Shown here: piece after piece, positions 10,774 to 26,229 of the stretch
Layout: every line of letters begins with the position of its first letter
Position numbering within the stretch: position 1 is the stretch's first letter
Assembly: GCF_000090795.2 (NCBI RefSeq)
Contig: NW_003546256.1
Location: forward strand, 521,702 to 585,701
Direction: 5' to 3'
DNA length: 64,000 nucleotides
Origin: Amphimedon queenslandica
Lineage: Eukaryota > Porifera > Demospongiae > Haplosclerida > Niphatidae
Translations under genes and position numbers: made by a program
The notes under the pieces: generated by a model
Told to the model about the DNA's origin: nothing
The model's input: only the letters and a program-made list of their open reading frames with translations
Database searches by the model: none

Positions 10774-13700
10774 CAAAATAAACAAGATGTGCTTTTAAAA
10801 CCTAAAACTCTCATGTTCATTTTTAGAACTTTCCGGTTTGTATAAGGCGGCATTTAAAGGAGATGCAGCTGGAATTATGAACATTGTTAAGGTAATAGTG
10901 ATATATTGTTACATCTGATGCTTTGCTTTATCCAGAGAGATGGTCGTAATGCACCTTTGAATGAATTAGATAAAAATGGATGCACACCACTGATGTATGC
11001 AGCATTATCCGATTCTGACTCAGCAATTGAAATGTTACTTAATTTGAGTGTCAGAAGAGAGCAAGTAAATAAGTGCAAGGCATTATGCTTGCTTGATGCT
11101 TATTCAGGTCGATGCTGTTGGACGTACAGCAGTGCATTATGCTGCTTTTTTTGGTAAGGCAAAATCACTCAAGTTTTTGATAGAATCTGGTTCAGATTGG
11201 ACTCCAAGGTATGCTAACCAACAATGAGTAGTACTTTGAATGATATTACATCATTAGAGATGCATATGGTCGAACTCCCTTACATTGGGCAACTGCTAGC
11301 AAAAACACTAAATGCCTCCTAACGTTGCTAAATTATGCCAGGTAGATAATTTTTTGAAGCTTTTATTTTTAAATCTCGAATTTAGCATTGTTAACGGCAA
11401 CATTAATCCTCAAGATAATGAGGGAATGACTCCAGTACACTGTGCTGCTCAATTCGGCTCTGCTAAGCATATAACACTAATGATTGAAGGTATAATAAAT
11501 GCTTGCACAGTAGTAACATAATTAATATTTTTTATAGCCAATTGTGACTTTTCTCTTGTTGACATTGAAAGAAAAACAGTTCTTCATTGGGCAGTGGAAA
11601 ACAAAGACATGAGCTCCTTGCATGCAATAGTTAATCACAGCCCTTACCTTCTGAATAGACAGTATGTTGGCAATACAGTGCATGAAGATAAGACTATATT
11701 CAATCTACAGAGATATCAATGGTCAAACTCTTCTCCACATCTCATCAAAGAAAGGCAATGGGCCTCTAGTTGAGCGATTGCTAAACATTGACGGGTAGAA
11801 TAAAAATTATTATTGATTATTATCATTATTATTATTATTATTCCATCAGAATTGAAATAGATACTAGAGATAAGCAAGATTGTACTCCATTGCTTTTGGC
11901 TACAATGGAAGGACACAGCAATGTAGTGGACTATCTTTTAGACTTTCATGCCTTGGACTCTTGCATTGATGCTTCAGGGTTAGTGAATTTGCTATTTTTA
12001 GTTCAGTTTATTTCATACCTCACTCTTAGGCTAACTGCTTTGCATTATGCAGTGCAAATCAATTCGGTCAATTGTGTTAAATTGCTCGTAGAAAATGAAC
12101 ATGCTACTCACATTCCATCTGCTAATGAGCAAGGTTTATTGCCTTTGAGTTTGGCTGCCATTTTTGGTTTTAGTGACATTATAAAGGTAATTACTGAATA
12201 CTGTACACTCTTTATTGCTTTTGCTATAGGCACTGCTTGTAAATCCTCATATAGCTAATGACATAAATCGTACTGATTCTAACAGATTGACAGGTAATTT
12301 GTACATGCATGCATGTCACATGCTAATAATTGATCCTCTTTCCTAGCAATGCATTATGCCTGTGAAGGTGGATTCTTTGATTGCGTGGTCACATTGTTAC
12401 AGCACGGGAGCGACCCTAACCAGCTGAACAACGAGAACATAACTCCATTAGACATTGTCTGTGAGAATGGATTTTACATCTGCATTGGACCAGTAAGTAG
12501 TAAATCATATCATCTTTATGTATCATTAAATACCCCATAGCTGATCAATGGAGGGGCAGAAGCTGAAAGGATCGGTAATGATGGATGCAGTGTCCTTCAT
12601 AAAGCCATTTTGTCTGAGAACTCAGAAATACTGAAAGCTCTTATAAATGCCAATTGCAATGCTGAAGTTCCAGACAGTAATGGACGAACACCATTAGAAG
12701 TAAATAAGTATAATAATAATAATAACAATGATAAATGACTGTTTTATAGCTGTCAGTGTACATTGGAAACAAGGATATAACAGCATTACTATTGCAGTCA
12801 TCAAATGCCGATCCAAATGCTATGGTAAGTCAGTCATCATAGTGTAACCAAATGGGACCTGTAGTTATTCTTAGGATGCATACGGTTTAACAATGTTGCA
12901 TATTGCTGCTAAAGAAGGTAAACATGAGATTTTACAATTATTGCTTGTGAACAATGGGTATATCAACAGCATGGATGCTACGGAGGATAGGTTAGTTAGT
13001 ATACTCAATAGAGTAGAATGTTAAATGATGCAACTTGGCATTTTTTGTTGATTAGATACACTCCATTGGATTATGCAATCCAAGGAAATCATTTTGAGTG
13101 CATGACTACTTTGAAATCAAAAGGAGGAATGACTGTTGATGAAATAAGAACAATAGCAGCAGTTTGGATTCAGTCATCATATAGGAAATACAAGTACTTT
13201 TATGAAAATAGCAAAGAATAATAATGCATGTTTTTTTAGAGCCATGAAGTTGTTAAAGAAACTACGAAAAGAAAGATTAGCTGCCGTCTGCCTTCAGAGA
13301 ATATGCAGAGGATTTATTGAGCGTAGGAGAGTTAAAAAGTTGCAGAAGGAGTTGAAATCTTCCATAATAATACAAGCCTTAGTGAGGTAAAATTGAAGAA
13401 ACTTTTATCTTGTAACTTTTATGCATTATTTAGAGGATTTTTGGCACGAAGATCATACCAAAAGCTTTTGCAGAAACGCATTGAGGAACAAAAGAAGCAT
13501 CAGCTCATTGAAGAATTTGGACAAATGTTTATTGGCCTGCAAAGGATTGAGCCAATTGTGATAGATGCAGATGAACTACACATGAAAGCTAAGGATAAAG
13601 ACCATGAAGGGGCTAAGAAGGAACAGCGATTTAGGATTGAGCAGAGTATGAGAATGCGTGAGAGATACATGAAAGAGCAGAAAGAATGGGAAAGTTTTCG

Positions 13701-14478
13701 TTTGTCGGAGAAACAGAGAAGAATAGAGAAAGCATATCAAGAGGAACAATCCCAACTGATGACAATCATTGAGAATAGCAAGCAGAGACGGAAATACTTT
13801 GAAGAGAAATTCAAGTACACCATAACAATACAGTGTTACCATCATGCAGCAGTCGTGATCCAGAGAGCATATCGGAAGGCAATAACAAGGAGAGAGAGGA
13901 AGAAGAGAGAAGAAGAGATTGAGAAAAGAAAGCAAAGATTGTTGGATATGCAGGCAGCACGCATTATACAACGTTCATGGAGACGCTATAAAGATTGGAA
14001 GAGATTTGAGGCGCATCATCTAGACTCCATCATAACTAGTCCAGTTGTGATTATGCCAAAGCATCACTTGCCATCTGTTCCAATTGCACAACTCTATGAG
14101 AGATCAACTATAGTTTCAAGTAAGTCTAATGATGTTGAATATTTTTAATAATAATTTAATATATTGACAGGCTCTAGAAGGCGAAAGCTTCATAAAACAA
14201 GTCAAAGTGGTTTTAAAATATTCAAGGCATTGCCTTCAACTTCTCACAGCTATGCAAGACCCGGTACTAAGCCAGGAATCAAGACTGACTCAGGTTTATC
14301 ACCACGCATTAAATCAATGATTCAAAACTGGCCTTGGAGTAAAGAGCTAATCCTCACTCCAGACGAAACCAACGAAGAGTCTTTGAAGCTTCCTAATATA
14401 ATGCTAAGACAACACACTGGGCATCGTAGCAACAACCCATTGGCAATGACTCCAATTAAATTGCCACTTTTAAAATGA
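10351..14478 (+). CDS. INVS-like: Inversin-like ankyrin-repeat and IQ-motif protein
   Basis: Eighteen firm exons run from 10827 to 14478: 10827..10891, 10936..11064, 11108..11208, 11258..11341, 11386..11489, 11538..11661, 11711..11794, 11850..11978, 12030..12186, 12230..12293, 12347..12492, 12541..12699, 12750..12824, 12875..12990, 13056..13193, 13240..13386, 13434..14119, 14171..14478. They need a first exon in phase 1. Exon 10351..10438 fits, giving 967 residues in all, but this join is inferred. About twelve ankyrin repeats fill residues 30-520 (for example GRTPLHWATAS, GLTMLHIAAKEG). IQ motifs follow (AAVWIQSSYRKYK, AVCLQRICRGFIERR, SIIIQALVRGFLARR, AAVVIQRAYRKA, AARIIQRSWRRYKDW), with a basic coiled coil between. 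Inversin/NPHP2 acts at the inversin compartment of cilia with calmodulin; ciliary function is by family only. Confidence 0.82.
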
Positions 14479-14628
14479 AATTATTAATAAAGAATTATGT
14501 AAAAGAAGATCTAAAATTAATGTAAAATACACACACATTATTAGCATTATAATTTTTGTCTAGACCATCATGATAAAAAATACAAAATAAATGATATATT
14601 TGTAGGTACGAGAGAAAAAGCAGGCACC

Positions 14629-17600
14629 TTAAGCCTCTGTTTCATTATTGTCATCCATTCCAGTAACTCGCAAACGAACAAACTCCTCAAATACAAAGTC
14701 ATCCTGATCATTTGTAGCATCATCACTAGATACAATATTAGTGATACTAACTGCTTGTAGAGTCTAACTTACGTATCAAATGTAATGAGATTGTGATCAA
14801 TAACGTCATGGACTGAGACAGTATCGTCTGCTGGAATACCTAACGTAACAAAGAAGTCTTTCATTACTTGTTATCAGGTTTTATCCTAGTGTAAAATCCC
14901 ATGTGGACATGCAGTGTATTTTTGCTAATTTTTACCATAAGAATATGATTACAGGGTATGCATACACAAAGTTACTAAAATTGAGACAATTTAAATTCAT
15001 ACTCTTTTCATTCACAATAAAAGTACTCTGTCCACTTAAAAATCCCTGGTTGTGCATGCACAGCGAGTGTACATGTACAACGTACCCTCAGGCTTAGCCT
15101 CAGGTGGAGCTTTGCTCTTGTCATCTTTGGGATCAGTGATGGAGGAGAGAGATGAGCGAGGAGGAAGAGTGATGACCTGAGAAATGACTCGCTCCTTTGG
15201 TTTAGGGTGTGTCAAAGTGAACGGGAGCTCCAGCGTCAGATCACTAGTACGAGTGAATGAGTGTGTGTCGTAGGATGATTTAAGGAATGATTTATATGTA
15301 ACTTACGATCCAAGATTAACAATACACCGAACCTTTACACTGTAATGAACAACAATACCAAACGACTCACGGAGCTCCCTGCTGTCCTCAACCCCTGATG
15401 GCAGTCTGTATAAAAGAGTACATGTATATGTAAAGCTTTATTATAATTACAAAACTGTACACATTATAGTGATACTGATATACTGTATTGATACTACAGT
15501 ACATGCATGCTGGCTTCATGCAGTGAGTGATTGAATTACTCATAACATTGTCACATGAAATTAAGACAACATCAAAGAAACAGTTTTGCCAACACGTGCA
15601 TGTGTAAGCTAATATTATACCACAACTTGGCTCTGATGCAACTCTTAATAATGTACATGTACATGTAAGCATGAATCAGATAGGGTGTTTTGGGGTCAAT
15701 TTTTGATTAAAAAACATGTCAAATCTAAATCTTTTTAGCTTAAATAGCATAAGGAAGCATAAACACTCAAAAAATGTAATAAAAATTTGGGTGAATTTTG
15801 GAGCCATTTTTTGGAAAAATCCATGGGCTATAGTACAGAGTATTTTTCAAAAAATGGCCCATTTCTAAAAATGGCTATAACTTGAACATCTAAGCTCGGA
15901 ATCAGCTCAAACTTTCTACATAGCATAAGGACATCAATATATATCAGAAAATTTAATAAAGTTGGTGGTGATTTAAGATCAAAGGACCAGACACAAACAG
16001 AGACAGACACAATAGACATGTAATATGTATGGAATGCTGCTGCTGACATTGTTGATGAGGCAAGACAAGTGTCTTCATGTTTAATTTGGCCATCAAGGGC
16101 TAGTCCTTTCTTGTTCTAAACAAATTAAAAAAGAATATGAAATAAATTGTTTACATAATCAACTCACTCTCACTCACCCTGTTGTCCTTCAGCAATGGAG
16201 TAATTTCATAACTCTTCTGAAGAGAACCACCTGTTCCAATAGGCAATCCTTCACTGCAAAGAAATATCCATTATATTATGCATATAAACTTGTACATGTA
16301 CATGTATATACAGTTAAAATTTAGTTTCAATGTACCAGTACATGTAGTAAAAGAGTCATTTTTGTAATAATTAGTTTTAAATAATAAACTCACGATGATT
16401 CTAGTTCAGCAACAGTGCACTTGTACTCAGAATTAGCAAACAAACAAATGGCAGCAAACTGGCGAACTACACGTGCAAATAAATAAAACAATCATAAAAT
16501 ATACATGTACATGTACATGTACATGTACATGCAGCTGTGAAATTGCCAACATTAAAAATCTCCAAGTTGATACCTTGGCAAATTACATGCAGCTACACAT
16601 CATTATTAATCCTGCTAATATTTCCCACTAAATGTACATGTACATTTACGTGTAAGTCATGCAAGCTTACCAGAGACTCTTATCTTTCTGATAGTTTTAG
16701 AGGATCTGTTAGTAATGGACACATTAACACGTATTGGCTCACCATGGTAGTAAGTCTAGTAATAATGATAAAAATATTAACACAGAGAACAATAATATAA
16801 CATGACAATAAGTTGAGAAGCAGTGATTGTACACTTACTCCTTTGTCGAGGTTAGCCTCAACAGTCAATGGGTGGGAACTGAGAAGATACTGTTTAGTGA
16901 GCTCTATGCTAGGCTAAAGGATGGAATGAGAACCATGAATTACCATAATACATGTACTGTACATGTAACTAGAAAATTTTAAGAGTAAAAATTCTGGTAG
17001 ATTTGGCAAAATTTCATCGGTAGCTTCAAATTTTAATCAAATTAACACTTTTGAAAACTGCCACCAGTTATTCAAGCTACCATGCATGTACATGTACACA
17101 ATACATTTATATTACTAACCCTTTGAGTGTGTTCATCCGATGCATGTGTAATCTTCTTGACAGAGAGACGCACGGAATTTCTATTAAAATTGTGATACAA
17201 AATAGTTCACTTTTGTAAGGACTCCATGCATTTAAATTAGACTAACCTTTTCTCAATTTTATCCTCTTTATTTTTGGCAACATAACAGCGCAGGATGAAG
17301 TCCACTCCACAAGGCTGCACATAATAGAAGGGAATGTTCATGTCAATGAAAGATATTGTAACAAAACAACCTTTTCTCCTTCCTGGGAACTGGCATTTGG
17401 TGAAGGTTGCAGAGAAACTGATGACGGCAAACCAGGTTTAAGCTAAAAATAGAGCAACAAAGATTAAGTCATTAAACCAATGGAGGTAGATTTTAGTGAT
17501 GTTTTAGTTATCAAAAAACAGATTTTATTAGTTATAGTTAGTTTTAAGCAACGTGCGGAAAATTTTTATTAGTTTTTATTAGTTTCATGATGCAATCATT

Positions 17601-19091
17601 TTCATATAGTTAGTTTTAGTTAGTTAACTAAAAGGCTTTTTGAAGACATTTAGTTATAGTTATAGGGTCAAAGTTTTAGTTTTTATTAGTTATTTTAGTT
17701 ATTTTAGTTAGTTCACTCTACAAATTATTTATAGTTAGTTTTAGTTAGTTTTTGGAAGCAAAGCCTCATTTTTAGTTAGTTACAGTTAGTTTTAGGAAAT
17801 TCTTTTTTCATTTTAGTTAGTTATAGTTAGTTAACTAAAAGTCAAAAGACCAAACTAAAAGTGCTTTTAGTTTTAGTTATAGTTAACTAAAACAACACTA
17901 GTAGATTTGTAGAAGATTAAAATCATTAAAAATTAATGATGCAATTGATTAATCTTCATCTACATGTATGTACATGTATAAGTATAAGGGACTAGAGTCA
18001 GACAAAATGCTCATCATAACTTGCATTCAAACCTTTAACACCTTAAGCTTAAGTAATTGGTTCTACAGAGGCATACTTATAAAGTCTACCCCTATACCAT
18101 ATACATGTGTACACATAAAAAGTACCTCTGAATACTACTGTACTAAGAAGACAGGTACATGTAGTGTGGAACCATACCAATGGTGTCCTTAAGAGGTTAC
18201 CATATAATAGTACATACCATTAGACAAATGTCATCAATATTAATAATTATATTTCTTATAAACACTAATTGAATTTGCTTACACTAAAGGTAAAGGGATA
18301 AGCATTCCTTCCCAATTTCTTAAGAAGTCTAACTTGTAGGAGAGTTAGGATCTGAGGCTTTGATGGATCAGGAGGAGGATAGACTTGAATTCTTTCCTAC
18401 TCAAAGATTACTAGGAAACTTAAAAGTTGTAGGACTCACGTCAAGCAAATCCCTTCTATAGTTGAGCCCAAGGACATCAAGATCATCACGGCCATAACGA
18501 AACCCAACGAGTATTTGTGCAAATACTGAGAACAATAATAATGATAATAGGAGGAATGTATTTGTTTATGGTCACCTTTCCTATCCTTCTTCGCTTCCTT
18601 TTTAAAATATTCCGGATCAATGAGTATAACACCATCTGAAAACAGAATGATAATATATGCTCATGAACATACAAGCATACCCAATGGGTCAACTTCTGTT
18701 ACATGATCAACAAAGTCCCTTTTGCCTACATATACAGTTATCTAGAGGATGAGGGAGGTGATAATGGTTGGACTAAAGAGGTGTAGAGCTTACCTTGGTG
18801 TTGGGAGAGGTCTTTTTGAAGACCCTAAAGTATAAGATCAAAAGACATGAAAGGAGAGCTTATCAAAACATTTACTGGTGCAGGAAAGCTTTGCTAGAAG
18901 TTACATCAAACATGCTGTCTGACTTACAAGACCCTAGCCGGCTTAGTTTACATGTACCAAGGCGTCCAATTCACTTAGTAACTGACTGTTATAAGCTACC
19001 TTGTCCCATCTCTCTTGACGGTCTTGATAGCCGGGGGCTCTTCGTGATCCACTAGCTTGTCGGTTTCTTTAGGCTCGGTTGATTCAGCCAT
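14629..19091 (-). CDS. ARRB: Beta-arrestin
   Basis: About eighteen short exons. The start is [20 protein letters not shown] at 19091; the last exons are 15086..15243, 14773..14839 and 14629..14725 with the stop at 14629. The arrestin order is complete: [63 protein letters not shown], the finger/lariat side with [27 protein letters not shown], the hinge-side [57 protein letters not shown], and the tail [16 protein letters not shown]. The last resembles the C-terminal AP-2-binding region of beta-arrestins, so it should desensitise GPCRs and route them to clathrin. The N-terminus is longer than in vertebrates. Its introns carry a family-A repeat and a hAT-type element. Confidence 0.93.
15690..15965 (-). 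repeat. Family-A repeat, reverse orientation
   Basis: On the minus strand this reads like the units at 3272-3835 (GAGCTGATTCCGAGCT, CCATGGATTTTTCCAAAAAA, CTGATATATATTGATGTCCT). It is one and a half units long and lies in an arrestin intron. Confidence 0.85.
17494..17900. mobile_element. hAT-type non-autonomous DNA transposon (MITE)
   Basis: A 407-bp element in an arrestin intron. The left end reads TAGTGATGTTTTAGTTA and the right end, read on the opposite strand, TAGTGTTGTTTTAGTTA: 16 of 17 bases match. It is flanked on both sides by the perfect 8-bp direct repeat GTAGATTT (17486-17493 and 17901-17908). An 8-bp duplication with TAGTG termini fits the hAT superfamily. There is no coding capacity. 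The interior consists almost wholly of variants of TTAGTTA/TTTTAGT short repeats on one strand, with AACTAAAA near both ends. The intact duplication and near-identical ends suggest a fairly recent insertion. Confidence 0.88.
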
Positions 19092-19369
19092 ATCTCCTTC
19101 TGGATGAGGGACAATAAGATACCGAACTACAACTCGATGAGAGAGACTGAAAATCACAGCATAACAAAACTAAAATTCTATATTAAATTTAAGTTGTGGG
19201 CGAGGCTAGCAAAATAAAACTATGTTTATTAACATTGATAACTATTACTTTTATAACTGTCACACATGATACATGTCAATGCTTTAGCACATAATAATAC
19301 TTTTGTTGTGCAAAATCATCTACTCTTGATAATATCAATAAAAGTATTTTTAATGCTTCAGCTCTTCAC

Positions 19370-20431
19370 TCAGCATGTTCTTCCTTTAGATGCAACAGTA
19401 CAGTTGATATTCATAGCTTGACGAATGGCAGTAACACGTTTCTGGTTTATTCCTACATCTTTGAATGGTATCCAGCAGAATAGGGCACTCCACAAAAAGC
19501 TAAGTGGCAAAGAAACAGGAAATATGCCAGTAGAGAAACCTTTCACTGATACAGTTGTCTCTAAGATAAAAAATACATTAGCAATTAAAATTAATTTTGA
19601 CTCATTATAGACTACTGTAGTGCACTTTACAAGATTGGATGCATTTAGCTCAACAACAACGACCCTGTACAGGGTATTTTGTCAAAAATGGCTTTAAAAG
19701 AATTCTCTATTTTTATAATTTTTTTCTGATGCATATACATGTTCTTATGTTGCGTAGCAAGTTTGAGTTGAATCCAATCAAATTTGGATTTTTTACAATT
19801 TTTTTTGATTACTCCAAAATCGGGCCAAAGTCCCTGTACTATAGTACAGGGTCATTGGCCAAATTTCACCAAAAATGACTAAAAGAAAATTCTTCATTTT
19901 AATAAATTTTTCTGATACATATACACGTTCTTACGCTGTGTAGCAAGTTTGAGCTCATTTCAATCAAAATTAGATTTTTTTACAAATTTTGACAGTTACT
20001 TAAAAATTGGGCAAAATTCCTTGTACTATATAACCTCAGACTAAACTATAAGCAGTATTAAATTTTTGTTCAGGTCTACTATAATAATAACTACCTGATT
20101 GCATAAGACTTGCATCAATTTGTATCTCAATCACATCCAGCCAGTTGCATCTCCTAGTAAAGCTGAACAGCTGTATAAAGAGTCTTTCTTCATCTGCTTC
20201 CTTGAGTTCCATCATCTCCTTGTCCTTATCAATGACAGACCTGATGCTCTTCAATATCTCATCAAAGGCCTGCTGAGGAGGCTCCTCCACTTCCCATACT
20301 TCACTGTACTGGTGAGGCGTCCTAATGCCTGGGAGCCATAATCCTGGTCTAAGGAGAGACTGTATAGAGGCCTGAGCTCTAGAAAGACAAAATACATGAG
20401 AAGGTGAACTGTCCATAATTTCACACTTCAC
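19370..20431 (-). CDS. Unrecognised protein, paralogue 1 of an inverted pair
   Basis: Exons 20095..20431 and 19370..19560. Starting at 20431 gives 175 residues; starting at the in-frame ATG at 20416 gives 170, equal to its neighbour, and is preferred. Features shared with the partner at 20532-21445 are a RPGLWLPG motif near residue 25, QAFDEILKSIRSVID, an acidic helix, then CNWLDVIEIQIDASL, and in the last exon GFSTGIFPVSLPLSFLWSAL, a hydrophobic probable membrane segment, followed by KRVTAIRQAMNINCTVASKG. No known family was recognised. The single intron at the phase-1 position before ETTVSVKGF is shared with the partner, but the partner's first intron is absent here. Its intron contains family-B repeats. 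Confidence 0.75.
19660..20036 (+). repeat. Family-B repeat, about two units
   Basis: Two diverged units inside the intron of the minus-strand paralogue. CCCTGTACTATAGTACAGGG occurs in full near 19830; the neighbouring cores are decayed. Confidence 0.85.
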
Positions 20432-20531
20432 ACAACTTCTCGCCTTCTCACCTTGTTTCTCCCACGCGTATAAATAGATCTAACTGCCACACCCATCCTC
20501 CTTATCATCATTATTATTCAATATTCAGCTC

Positions 20532-21445
20532 ATGGCTAAATCTTGCTGCTTTGCTCAGTGTCAAGGGCCGATTCAGGCTGCCATTAGACCAGGCCTATGG
20601 TTACCTGGTGTAAGGAACTTGCATCTAGCTACTGAGACTTGGACAATATCTTCATCTCCACAAGTGAGTCGCAGGAATCAAGCTCCGTTTAAAATAATAA
20701 TAATTATGTATATTTCTGATTGGATGTATAACCTGATCTCCTCGATAATTATCTCTCTTTTTCAGGCAGCATTTGATGCTATAGTGGAAGCAGTAGGTTC
20801 TATTGCTGACGAAGAAAATCTTATAATAAGAAAAGAGAGAAAGGCTGAGCTATATCTTGAGATATGGTCGTACACTCCTTATTGTAACTGGCTTGATATT
20901 GTGGAGATCAGACTTCATGATGTGCAACCAGACTCCAGCACTAATAATGGTGAGTCAGTAAGTCTAATGGCTATGGTAAAAGATCATGAGGTATGCTGTG
21001 ACATCCTGATTGTAGTATACAGTAGTAAGGCCTGTACTATGTCAGGATGTCTCACAACTAACTGCTTACTGCTTAAGTGATTTAATTGTGGGTATGCATA
21101 CAGCTAAGTATGGCAATGTTTACAATAAATCAAGTCTGCTTGGGGAGTGTGTGTATGTTAACGTTGCTACATTTCATTTTTAATAAACATTGTTGAAGCA
21201 TGGGAAATTGGGAATAGGTTATCATTGATATGACAATTTATCTTTCAGAAACAATAGCTGAGGCACGGTCTTTCTCAAGTGGTCTATTCCCAGCTTGCTG
21301 TCCTTTGGGATTTATTTTCAGTTCTATATTCTTCTGGGTCCCTTTCTCTGGGAATAATTTCAATACGCATCGACTGGAGGCTATCAGGAAAGCGATCACT
21401 AGTGCAGCTGTTACTGTTTCTGATGAAGGACCCACCTGCTGCTGA
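20532..21445 (+). CDS. Unrecognised protein, paralogue 2 of an inverted pair
   Basis: Exons 20532..20663, 20766..20949 and 21249..21445 (513 bp, 170 residues). It reads MAKSCCFAQCQGPIQAAI, then RPGLWLPGVRNLHLATETW, AAFDAIVEAVGSIADEEN, LEIWSYTPYCNWLDIVEIRL, and in the last exon ARSFSSGLFPACCPLGFIF with a hydrophobic stretch, ending in HRLEAIRKAITSAAVTV...TCC. The order of motifs and the last intron position match the divergent gene next door, whose start lies about 100 bp away. The pair is clearly an inverted duplication. The predicted single membrane segment near residues 120-140 and the cysteine end suggest a small membrane protein; function unknown. Confidence 0.78.
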
Positions 21446-21671
21446 TTCAGTTTGAACATTACTATTATTATTATTCACGTTTTTTAATCAAAATACTCTC
21501 ATAGCTGTATTAATAATGCATTTTTATTGTAAAGATTAAGTTTACATTTTGATTTTGTCCCACCCAAGAGTCATCTTATAAGCACTACAACAAAGTAATT
21601 CAAGAAACTTTTATTCAACAATAATTATAGTTACACAATGACGATTATTCATTATTACTGCATATACTGAG

Positions 21672-26046
<4,375 letters not shown>

Positions 26047-26229
26047 GTCTCTTGAAATAGTAGACAGCTTGGCAAATGTCAAAAATTATTACTGATGATA
26101 GACCACACCCTAACAACGCCTACCAAAATGTGTGAATAATTAATTAGTACCTCAGCTCAGCCCCACCTACTTTTTAGCCCCACCCCACATTGTTTTTGCA
26201 GCAATAAAACACCAAAAATTATTATAATC

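Noticed and set aside
13576-13971. Minus-strand 131-codon open frame rich in Leu, Phe and Cys
   Set aside because: Shadow of the inversin-like coiled-coil exon, whose basic/glutamate-rich codons read as hydrophobic on the other strand.
17494-17900. Telomere-like TTAG repeat
   Set aside because: The repeats are irregular TTAGTTA variants bounded by inverted ends and an 8-bp duplication, so a transposon explains them better.
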